From: Gammaproteobacteria bacterium
GTDB taxonomy: Bacteria; Pseudomonadota; Gammaproteobacteria; JACCYU01
Reading direction: 5' to 3'
Length of the DNA stretch: 64,000 nt
NCBI GenBank assembly: GCA_013695765.1
Contig: JACCZW010000057.1
Coordinates: forward strand, 1-64,000
This document shows, piece by piece, positions 56,985 to 64,000 of the stretch (the first letter of the stretch is position 1; the number at the start of each line of letters is the position of its first letter). Made by a program: the position numbers and the translations under genes. Below the pieces are notes generated by a model. That model made no database searches. It was not told the DNA's origin and saw only the letters and a list, made by a program, of their open reading frames with translations.

Positions 56985-57670
56985 ATGCGAAGCCCCGATG
57001 CCAGTCGATGACAGCGGCCGTACCGATCCAGATGCGGCTGACGCGCGGCATGATCACGATGGCGTTCATCGTCGCGGTCGCGGCGGCCCTGAGCGCCTGC
57101 GTGCCGCCGGGGGGAACCTACGATCCCAGCGTGTCCACCAGCGGCGTCGAAGGTGCGGACCCTGGTCAGGCCACCACCACACCGACCCGTGATTATCACA
57201 TCGGCCCGGAAGATCTCTTATCGATATCGGTATGGAAAGAACCGGATCTGCAGCGCGAAGTCCGCGTCAGGCCCGACGGCGGCATATCCTTCCCGCTCGC
57301 GGGCGATGTCAACGTCGCCGGCAAGACACCCGAGGAAGTAACCGGGGTCATTACCCAGCGCGTGCAGAAGTACATACCGGCGGCGGTCGTCACGGTATCG
57401 GTCGTGGAGGTCGCCGGCTATAACGTATTCGTGATCGGGCAGGTCAACGCCCCCGGAAAGTTTGTGCTGGGCCGCTATGTGGACGTGATGCAGGCGCTGA
57501 CCCTGGCCGGCGGCATGACGCCCTTCGCCAATACGGACAACATCTCCGTCCGGCGCCGCGTGGGCAGCCGCGAAATTGTCTATCCATTCGATTACGGCGC
57601 GGTGCAGGACGGCGACAACACCCAGCAGAATATCGTCCTGCAAAGCGGCGACGTGGTGGTTGTACCCTAG
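56981..57670 (+). CDS. Polysaccharide export lipoprotein, Wza/BexD-like (orphan)
   Basis: A lipoprotein signal with lipobox (AALSACVPP) is followed by a polysaccharide biosynthesis/export domain: [20 protein letters not shown] and [20 protein letters not shown], then a SLBB-type domain ([40 protein letters not shown]). Wza-type proteins form the outer-membrane capsule/EPS exit. It is 229 residues, shorter than Wza (379), with one SLBB domain and no C-terminal helix. It is translationally coupled (ATGA) to aat; no wzc, wzb or other export genes are in view. Confidence 0.9.
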   Translation: MNAKPRCQSMTAAVPIQMRLTRGMITMAFIVAVAAALSACVPPGGTYDPSVSTSGVEGADPGQATTTPTRDYHIGPEDLLSISVWKEPDLQREVRVRPDGGISFPLAGDVNVAGKTPEEVTGVITQRVQKYIPAAVVTVSVVEVAGYNVFVIGQVNAPGKFVLGRYVDVMQALTLAGGMTPFANTDNISVRRRVGSREIVYPFDYGAVQDGDNTQQNIVLQSGDVVVVP

Positions 57671-57813
57671 ATTTGGCCGCCAGCGGCGTCGTTCGCGAGG
57701 CATGAAAACAAAACTACGCTAAGCACAATATATCCGGGCTCGCGACTGCAATTCTAGTCCGGTAACGCGCTTGCCAATGGAAACAGCCTCGCCAGAGCCT
57801 TGCCAGAGAGCAA

Positions 57814-58893
57814 TCAGTCGATGTGCGCCGTGATGACCGACTTGATGGCGTCCAGGTTGGGCTCGACGGCGGTCATGGGTTGTGGACTCTGGGAAATTGC
57901 GATATCCGTGTCTTTAAGTCCCATGCCCGTCAGGGTGCAAACCACCTTCGCGCCCGCCGGGATCTTCCCCGCCCGGATGTCGCGCATGGCGCCGGCCAGC
58001 GACGCCGCCGAGGCCGGTTCACTGAACACGCCCTCGCGCGCCGCCAGCCATTTCTGCGCGGCAAGAATCTCGTGATCCTCGCACTGATCGAACCAGCCGT
58101 GTGATTCCGCTTGCACACGCCAGGCTTGTTCCCAGCTTTGCGGATGGCCGATGCGGATGGCGCTCGCCACGGTTTCGGGTTTATCCACCATCTCGCCGCG
58201 CATGAATGGATTGGCGCCCGCCGCCTGATAACCCACCATAACCGGCCGGGTGGCGACCACACCAACCTGCTTATATTCGCTGTAGCCGATCCAGTGCGCG
58301 CTGATGTTGCCGGCGTTGCCCACGGGTATGCAGTGATAATCGGGCGCGCGGCCCAGTTCCTCCACGATCTCGAACGCCGCGGTCTTCTGGCCTTGCAGTC
58401 GGTACGGATTGATGGAATTGACGATCGTCAAAGGCAGTTCCTCTGCCGACTGGCGCACCAGCCGCATGCCGTCGTCGAAATTGCCCTTGATCGTGACGAT
58501 ATGCGCGCCGTGCATCATGGCCTGTGCCAGCTTGCCCAGCGCGATTTTGCCCTCTGGAATCAGCACGAACGCCGTGATCCCCGCCCGCGCCGCGTAGGCC
58601 GCGGCCGACGCCGACGTGTTGCCGGTAGAAGCGCAGATGATCGCGCGGCTGCCCTCTTCCACCGCCTTGGTAACGGCCAGGGTCATGCCGCGATCCTTGA
58701 ACGAGCCGGTGGGGTTCAGGCCCTCGAATTTCACGTAGACATCGACATCCACGCCCAACTCGCCCGCAATGTGGCTCAGCCGGATCAGCGGCGTGTTGCC
58801 TTCGCCCAGACTGATGATGCGCGTGTCGTCGCGCACCGGCAGGCGGTCGCGGTATTTATTGATGAGGCCGGTATAACGGGTTCTGAAGGGCAT
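57814..58893 (-). CDS. thrC: Threonine synthase
   Basis: A PLP enzyme converting O-phospho-homoserine to threonine. The PLP lysine lies in PTGSFKDRGMT, the phosphate-binding loop is CASTGNTSASAAAYA, and ISLGEGNTPL is the N-terminal motif. 359 residues fits the short (type II-like bacterial) form. It lies about 55 bases downstream of hom on the same strand, forming the threonine branch operon. Confidence 0.96.
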   Translation of the reverse strand: MPFRTRYTGLINKYRDRLPVRDDTRIISLGEGNTPLIRLSHIAGELGVDVDVYVKFEGLNPTGSFKDRGMTLAVTKAVEEGSRAIICASTGNTSASAAAYAARAGITAFVLIPEGKIALGKLAQAMMHGAHIVTIKGNFDDGMRLVRQSAEELPLTIVNSINPYRLQGQKTAAFEIVEELGRAPDYHCIPVGNAGNISAHWIGYSEYKQVGVVATRPVMVGYQAAGANPFMRGEMVDKPETVASAIRIGHPQSWEQAWRVQAESHGWFDQCEDHEILAAQKWLAAREGVFSEPASAASLAGAMRDIRAGKIPAGAKVVCTLTGMGLKDTDIAISQSPQPMTAVEPNLDAIKSVITAHID

Positions 58894-58949
58894 GTTTTAC
58901 CTTAATGAAATTGAGCGGCACCCACACAACAATCCAGTTCGATCAGCGG

Positions 58950-60260
58950 TTATTTCAATGACTCCAGACGGATGCGGATGACATCCTGCGTCACCGCCGA
59001 CAACCGCTCGATCTGCGTGATCGCCTGGTTCATGTTCTGTTCAACCACCTTGTACGTGATCATGATGATCGGCACGTCGGTTTCGCCTTCGGCCGGCTCC
59101 TTTTGCAGGATCGCCTCGATGCTGATATTAAGATCGCCCAGGATGCGGGTCACGTCGGCCAGCACGCCGGGACGGTCTTGCGCGCGCAGACGCAGGTAAT
59201 ATGCGGTCTCCACCGCCTCGATGGGCAGCACCGGCGTATCGGACAATGCACCCGGCTGGAACGCCAGATGCGGCACGCGGTTCTCGGGATCGGCGGTGAG
59301 CGCGCGCACCACGTCAACGAGATCGGCCACGACAGCCGACGCGGTCGGCTCGGCGCCCGCGCCCGGCCCGTAATATAAGGTCGGGCCGACGGCATCCCCG
59401 CGCACCAGCACTGCGTTCATCACGCCGTCCACGTTGGCGATCAGACGCCGGTGCGGAACCAGGGTGGGATGCACACGCAGTTCGATGCCCTGCGCGGCGC
59501 GGCGCGCGATGCCTAAATGCTTGATGCGATAGCCCAGATCGCCGGCGTACGCCACATCTTCCGGCGTGATGCGCGTAATGCCCTCGGTGTAGACGTGCTC
59601 GAACTGCAAGGGAATGCCAAACGCGATAGACGCCATGATGGTGAGCTTGTGGGCCGCGTCAATGCCCTCGACGTCGAGGCGCGGGTCGGCTTCCGCGTAA
59701 CCCAGCGCCTGCGCCTCGGCCAGCACTTCGGCGAAACCGCGACCGCGCTCGCGCATCTCGGACAGAATGAAATTACCGGTGCCGTTGATGATGCCCGCCA
59801 GCCATTCAATGGTGTTGCCGGCCAGCCCCTCGCGAATTGCCTTGATAATGGGGATACCGCCCGCCACCGCGGCCTCGAACGCTACCACCACGCCGCTTTC
59901 GTGCGCGCGCGCGAAGATCTCGTTGCCGTGCAGGGCGATCAGTGCCTTGTTGGCGGTGACCACATGACGGCCATTGGCGATCGCGCGAAGCACCAGCTCG
60001 CGCGCGGGCTTGATGCCGCCGATCAGTTCCACCACGATTTCCACGCTCGGGTCGTCGACGATCTCGAACGGGTCGGTGGTCAACGGAATGCCGCGCATGT
60101 CGCAATCGCGGGGACGCTCTTTGCGGCGCGCCGCGGCGCGGACGATTTCGATTTCACGGCCCGCGCGCCGGGCGATCTCGTGCGCGTTGCGGGCCAGCAC
60201 CGCCACCGTACCGCAGCCGACGGTGCCGAGCCCGATGATACCGACCTTAACCGGCTCCAA
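58950..60260 (-). CDS. hom: Homoserine dehydrogenase
   Basis: It reduces aspartate semialdehyde to homoserine. The N-terminal Rossmann motif is VGIIGLGTVGCGTVAVL; GGIKPARELVLRAIANGRHV and NGTGNFILSEMRERG belong to the catalytic domain, with the catalytic Lys in ANKALIALHG. The C-terminal ACT domain (YYLRLRAQDRPGVLADVTRI) is the likely site of threonine feedback. 436 residues, full length. Confidence 0.96.
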   Translation of the reverse strand: MEPVKVGIIGLGTVGCGTVAVLARNAHEIARRAGREIEIVRAAARRKERPRDCDMRGIPLTTDPFEIVDDPSVEIVVELIGGIKPARELVLRAIANGRHVVTANKALIALHGNEIFARAHESGVVVAFEAAVAGGIPIIKAIREGLAGNTIEWLAGIINGTGNFILSEMRERGRGFAEVLAEAQALGYAEADPRLDVEGIDAAHKLTIMASIAFGIPLQFEHVYTEGITRITPEDVAYAGDLGYRIKHLGIARRAAQGIELRVHPTLVPHRRLIANVDGVMNAVLVRGDAVGPTLYYGPGAGAEPTASAVVADLVDVVRALTADPENRVPHLAFQPGALSDTPVLPIEAVETAYYLRLRAQDRPGVLADVTRILGDLNISIEAILQKEPAEGETDVPIIMITYKVVEQNMNQAITQIERLSAVTQDVIRIRLESLK

Positions 60261-60311
60261 GCCTGCTCTCCGGTAGAGACCCCCTACGCATCACGCGCGC
60301 AACGGGTGATG

Positions 60312-61493
60312 CTAATTGGCATCGCGAAACATCCGTCGAATACCGCGCAACGCCTGCCGCGTACGATGTTCGTTTTCGATTAAACTGAAACGGACAAAGC
60401 CGTCGCCATACTGGCCGAAGCCAATGCCGGGCGAGACCGCCACCCTGGCCTCATTGAGAAGCTTCTTGGAAAATTCCAGCGATCCCCGCGCGCGATAAAC
60501 CTCCGGGATCGGCGCCCACACGAACATCGTCGCGCGCGGCTTTTCCACCGGCCAGTCCAGTGCATCCAGGCCATCGCACAGGACGTCACGGCGCTGCGAA
60601 TACGTCTCGCGAATCCGCGCCACGCAGTCCTGCGGCCCCTCCAGCGCCGAGATGGCGGCCACCTGTATGGGCGTAAACATGCCGTAATCCAGATAGGACT
60701 TGATGCGCGACAAGGCGGCCACCAGGACCGGGTTGCCGCACATGAAACCCACCCGCCAGCCCGGCATGTTGTAGGTTTTGGACAACGAATAAAATTCCAC
60801 CGCCACCTGTTTCGCGTCGGACACCTGCAGGATGGAGGGCGCGGTGTAACCGTCGAACACGATCTCGGCGTAAGCGATATCGTGCACCACCCAGATGCCG
60901 TGCTCGCGCGCGACCGCGATTACTTTTTCGAAAAAATCGAGCTGCACGCACTGCGTGGTCGGATTGGCGGGGAAATTCAGAATCAGCATCTTGGGCCGCG
61001 GCCAGGAATCGGCAATCGCGCGTTCCAGTTCGACGAAAAAATCCACACCCGGCATCAGCGGCACATGACGTATATCCGCGCCCGCGATCACGCAACCATA
61101 ATGATGTACCGGATACGCCGGACTCGGCACCAGCACCGCGTCGCCGGGCCCCAGAACAGCCAGCGCCAGGTGCGCCAGCCCCTCCTTGGAGCCGATGGTG
61201 ACGATCGCCTCGCTGTCGGGATCGAGTCGCACGCCATACTTCGCTCGATACCAGCGCGTGATCGCGCGCCGCAGCCGCGGTATGCCCCGCGACAGCGAGT
61301 AGCGGTGCGTGTCACCGCGTTGCACGGTCTCCACGAGTTTCCGCACGATATGTTCAGGCGTGGGTCCATCCGGATTACCCATGCCGAAATCGATGATGTC
61401 CTCGCCGCGCGCCCGCGCTTTAGCCTTCAACTCGTTGACGATGTTGAAGACGTAAGGTGGCAGTCGGTTAATGCGCGGAAAATCCTCGATCAA
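60312..61493 (-). CDS. alaC: Aminotransferase AlaC-type (alanine transaminase)
   Basis: A fold-type I PLP aminotransferase. The PLP lysine lies in [20 protein letters not shown]; the N-terminus [19 protein letters not shown] matches AlaC/YfdZ. 393 residues. It is upstream of hom on the same strand; alaC-hom-thrC is a common gammaproteobacterial order, which supports the symbol. Confidence 0.9.
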   Translation of the reverse strand: MIEDFPRINRLPPYVFNIVNELKAKARARGEDIIDFGMGNPDGPTPEHIVRKLVETVQRGDTHRYSLSRGIPRLRRAITRWYRAKYGVRLDPDSEAIVTIGSKEGLAHLALAVLGPGDAVLVPSPAYPVHHYGCVIAGADIRHVPLMPGVDFFVELERAIADSWPRPKMLILNFPANPTTQCVQLDFFEKVIAVAREHGIWVVHDIAYAEIVFDGYTAPSILQVSDAKQVAVEFYSLSKTYNMPGWRVGFMCGNPVLVAALSRIKSYLDYGMFTPIQVAAISALEGPQDCVARIRETYSQRRDVLCDGLDALDWPVEKPRATMFVWAPIPEVYRARGSLEFSKKLLNEARVAVSPGIGFGQYGDGFVRFSLIENEHRTRQALRGIRRMFRDAN

Positions 61494-61673
61494 GGTCTAA
61501 ACGTGTCCTGCGGGGGTGGCAGAGCATGATACTCGAAGCAGGCCCAGCTGCCCAACCGCGGCGGTACGTTGCTGGGGTCGGTTCAAGTGCAGCAAAACCC
61601 GCATTGTGACCGCAACGGTATGGAATTTGCGTTCGTACAGGGCATGACCCATGAACTTACGGAGTTTCCCGAC

Positions 61674-62279
61674 ATGCACGCGCTGGTATTGAACTGTACG
61701 CTGAAATCCTCGCCGCAAGCCTCAAACACCGAGGCGCTTGCCAGCGTTGTGATGGCCGCGCTGGAAACGCAGGGCGTGACGACGGATATCGTACGCATGG
61801 TGGATTTCAACATTAAGCCCGGCGTCAGTTTCGACGAGGGCGACGGCGACCAGTGGCCGCAGATTCACAGGCAGATTCTGGCCGCCGAGATTCTGATCAT
61901 TGCCACGCCGACGTGGCTGGCCCGCCCGTGCAGCATTGCCCAGCGGGTGCTCGAACGCATGGACGCGATGCTGTCAGAAACCGACGATGACAAGCGACCC
62001 GTCGCCTACAATCATGTCGCCGGCGTGGTGGTGACCGGCAACGAAGACGGCGCGCATCACGTGATCGGTGAAATCTCCGGCGCGCTGGGCGATATCGGCT
62101 TCACCGTGCCGGGGCAGGCTTGGACATACTGGAACATGGGTCCGGGCCCGGGCCCCAGTTATCTAGACACCGACCAGGGCCACGAATGGTCGCACCGCAC
62201 CGCGCGCATGGCCGCGGGCAATCTGGCGGCGGTGGCGCGCGCGCTTAGCTGCACGCCGATACCGGCGCCCGGCGACTGA
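61674..62279 (+). CDS. NAD(P)H-dependent FMN reductase/flavodoxin-like protein
   Basis: The protein starts MHALVLNCTLKSSPQASNTE, the FMN-phosphate-binding loop of flavodoxin-like oxidoreductases, followed by ILIIATPTWLARPCSIAQRV and AGVVVTGNEDGAHHV. The ATG at 61674 has GGAG 9 bases upstream; 35 upstream in-frame codons are unconserved. 201 residues. It is divergent from alaC. Substrate unknown. Confidence 0.88.
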   Translation: MHALVLNCTLKSSPQASNTEALASVVMAALETQGVTTDIVRMVDFNIKPGVSFDEGDGDQWPQIHRQILAAEILIIATPTWLARPCSIAQRVLERMDAMLSETDDDKRPVAYNHVAGVVVTGNEDGAHHVIGEISGALGDIGFTVPGQAWTYWNMGPGPGPSYLDTDQGHEWSHRTARMAAGNLAAVARALSCTPIPAPGD

Positions 62280-62288
62280 CGCATCTGC

Positions 62289-62660
62289 ATGGACATCACG
62301 CAGGAATTCGGACCCGGCAACTATCGCATCCGCGCCTATGAAGCGGGCCGCGTGGTCATCAACGAGCACAGCTATACAGATAGCCTGGTCGTCACGCCGG
62401 ATCGCCTGGAGGCACAATGGCCGCCACGAACCGTGGCCGAATTGGAACCCGCGCATCTGGAATTTATCGCCGCGCTGCAACCGGAGGTGGTGCTGCTGGG
62501 CACAGGACCGCGGCTGCAATTTCCGGGGCCTGAAGTTATGGATTTTTTTCGCCGCAAGCGGATCGGCTTCGAAACCATGGATACGGCGGCCGCCTGCCGC
62601 ACGTTCAACGTGCTAATGGCCGAGGGTCGCGCCGTGGCGGCGGCGTTGTTGATGGCTTAA
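62289..62660 (+). CDS. Mth938-domain (DUF498) protein
   Basis: A 123-residue single-domain protein: NYRIRAYEAGRVVINEHSYT, VLLGTGPRLQFPGPEVMDFF and TMDTAAACRTFNVLMAEGRA match the Mth938 domain, related to the mitochondrial complex I assembly factor NDUFAF3. Its function in bacteria is unknown. It lies 9 bases after the flavoprotein stop, so the two are cotranscribed. Confidence 0.9.
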   Translation: MDITQEFGPGNYRIRAYEAGRVVINEHSYTDSLVVTPDRLEAQWPPRTVAELEPAHLEFIAALQPEVVLLGTGPRLQFPGPEVMDFFRRKRIGFETMDTAAACRTFNVLMAEGRAVAAALLMA

Positions 62661-62702
62661 TCGTGCATTTCCTTGCCAAGCATCTCATTGTCCGATAGGG
62701 GC

Positions 62703-63728
62703 TCACTCTGTCAGCAGGCTGTCTTCCGAAAAGCCGCGGCTTTCAAGAATGTTACGCAAACGGCGCAGAGCGTCCATTTGAATCTGACGTACGCGCTCGC
62801 GAGTGACCCCCAGTTCGGCGCCCACCTTTTCCAGAGTGGCGCGATCGTGCCCGTACAGCCCGAAGCGCCGTATGACCACCGCGCGCTGTTTGCTGTCCAG
62901 CTCGTCCAGCCAGGCGCCGATATGCGCGTGTACGCCCTCGATTTGCAACATGCTGGGCGGCTCGGGGCTGGATTCATCCGGAATAATATCCAGCAGCGCC
63001 CGGTCGCCGTCGCGGCCGATCGGCAAATCCACCGACGTCACGCAATTGCTGAGATTACGCAGTTTCTTGATTTCATCGACCGGCTTGTCAAGCGCCCGCG
63101 CGACATCCTCGGCAGTCGGATCGTGCTCAAGCTCGCGCCCCAGTTTGCGCGCGGCGCGCAGGTATAGATTCAATTCCTTGATGACGTGGATCGGCAGCCG
63201 GATCGTGCGGGTTTGGTTCATGATCGCGCGCTCGATGGACTGGCGAATCCACCACGTGGCGTACGTGGAAAAACGAAAACCCCTTTCGGGATCGAATTTC
63301 TCCACCGCGCGAATCAGACCCAGGTTACCTTCCTCGATGAGGTCCAGCAGCGCCAGCCCGCGATTCAGATAGCGGCGCGCGATTTTGACCACCAGGCGCA
63401 GATTGCTCTCGATCATCTTGCGCCGGCCGGTCTCCACGCCCTGCTGGGCCAGACGCGCGTAGTGAATCTCCTGCGCAGGCGTCAATAGCGGGGAAAATTC
63501 GATTTCGCTCAAATACAACCGGGTTGCATCGAGGTCATCTTGCCGCGGATGGCTACGGATGTGCACCTTCGGCTCCGCCTCGACGGTTTCATCGATCTCC
63601 TCGATGGCGTCTTCCAGCACATGGGACAGCACCTTTTCGGTCGCGTCATCGGTCATGAGGACATCGATCAGCGTGTCCGCATCGGCGGCGGCGTCTTCTG
63701 GCACACGCTTGTCGCGCGGGTCGCGCAT
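62703..63728 (-). CDS. rpoS: RNA polymerase sigma factor RpoS
   Basis: The stationary-phase sigma factor. It has region 1.2/2 ([60 protein letters not shown]), region 3 and region 4 ([20 protein letters not shown]). I chose the ATG at 63728 because it has GGAGG upstream, giving 341 residues; the frame is open to 63818 but overlaps the upstream nlpD-proximal sequence. Family sense: RpoS rather than RpoD because of length, the lack of region 1.1, and its position next to nlpD. Confidence 0.95.
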   Translation of the reverse strand: MRDPRDKRVPEDAAADADTLIDVLMTDDATEKVLSHVLEDAIEEIDETVEAEPKVHIRSHPRQDDLDATRLYLSEIEFSPLLTPAQEIHYARLAQQGVETGRRKMIESNLRLVVKIARRYLNRGLALLDLIEEGNLGLIRAVEKFDPERGFRFSTYATWWIRQSIERAIMNQTRTIRLPIHVIKELNLYLRAARKLGRELEHDPTAEDVARALDKPVDEIKKLRNLSNCVTSVDLPIGRDGDRALLDIIPDESSPEPPSMLQIEGVHAHIGAWLDELDSKQRAVVIRRFGLYGHDRATLEKVGAELGVTRERVRQIQMDALRRLRNILESRGFSEDSLLTE

Positions 63729-63860
63729 TGAGCCTCCAGCTTTTTGAGCTTGCTGGCCATATGGGTTACGAACTGATCGCGGCCGTATTTGCTGACACCG
63801 GCACCGCGAAATGAGCATCCGCCGCCGCTGCGTGATGTAGTGACGCGAAAAACGGCGGAC

Positions 63861-64000
63861 TTACAGTGACGGCAGGTACTGTAGCGGATCGACGGGCTGG
63901 CCATCCTCACGAATCTCGAAATGCAGCATCGGGCGCACTGTTCCGGTACTGCCCAGTTCCGCGATAGTTTGCCCCGCGGCAACCTGCTCACCTTCTTTAA
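63861..64000 (-). CDS. nlpD: NlpD C-terminus (LytM/M23 domain), partial
   Basis: The reverse frame reads KEGEQVAAGQTIAELGSTGT, VRPMLHFEIREDGQPVDPLQ, YLPSL and ends at TAA 63861-63863. This is the last part of an M23/LytM domain (HFEIR with the conserved His and the VDPLxYLP ending). NlpD is the outer-membrane lipoprotein that activates AmiC amidase at division. Most of the gene lies beyond the window. nlpD precedes rpoS in many gammaproteobacteria, and the rpoS promoter usually lies within it. Confidence 0.92.
   Translation of the reverse strand, partial: KEGEQVAAGQTIAELGSTGTVRPMLHFEIREDGQPVDPLQYLPSL

Overview
The window looks like a chromosomal segment of a free-living or recently host-adapted gammaproteobacterium. 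The evidence is high G+C coding sequence, a full-length RNase E with E. coli-like numbering of its catalytic residues, an nlpD-rpoS pair, an alaC-hom-thrC cluster, a yceF/yceD/rpmF/plsX/fabH/rluC/rne neighbourhood, and the ftsK-lolA-rarA / crcB-serS block. I cannot assign genus or family from sequence alone. There is no phage, integrase or CRISPR array. One degraded IS481-type transposase end lies at the left edge.

Layout. 1-10.3 kb: fatty-acid/ribosome cluster (CYTH protein, fabH, plsX, rpmF, yceD; reverse), then yceF-type maf, a sulfotransferase, sppA, rluC and the divergent rne with a long leader. 10.3-15.8 kb: low-molecular-weight phosphatase, tRNA-Ser(UGA), and a PAS/histidine kinase, response regulator and REC-PAS-GGDEF-EAL signalling cluster in which two of three genes are broken. 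16-20.5 kb: BI-1/YccA protein, rsmJ, yajQ, DUF423, serS, crcB. 20.5-24.6 kb: glcDEF glycolate oxidase genes with repeats between them. 24.6-34.7 kb: a decayed AbrB/PIN toxin-antitoxin pair, then a reverse-strand set of secreted DUF11-type proteins plus a giant DUF11/SdrD-like protein with a C-terminal outer-membrane-barrel-like region, frameshifted several times. 35-42 kb: a frameshifted second REC-PAS-GGDEF-EAL gene, a Kef-type antiporter, and two glycosyltransferases each interrupted by one in-frame stop. 42-55.7 kb: TPM/LemA group, rarA, an outer-membrane-type lipoprotein, lolA, two small unknown ORFs, ftsK, ald, trxB, a DUF482-type acyltransferase, a patatin phospholipase. 56-64 kb: aat, an orphan Wza-like export lipoprotein, thrC, hom, alaC, a flavoprotein, an Mth938-domain protein, rpoS and the 3' end of nlpD.

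The main unusual signal is the contrast between intact housekeeping genes and broken accessory genes. At least six large signalling, surface, glycan or toxin genes carry nonsense codons or one-base homopolymer indels. Most in-frame stops can be explained by a single C-to-T or G-to-A change in a Gln or Trp codon. The fabH open frame has no ATG/GTG/TTG before its conserved N-terminal motif and may start at ATT. Several families of short dispersed palindromic repeats occupy the gaps, and some supply apparent start codons to neighbouring genes. The about 25 kb between crcB-serS and rarA-lolA-ftsK, which are often neighbours in gammaproteobacteria, holds nearly all the repeats and most of the broken genes and looks like an accessory insertion hotspot.
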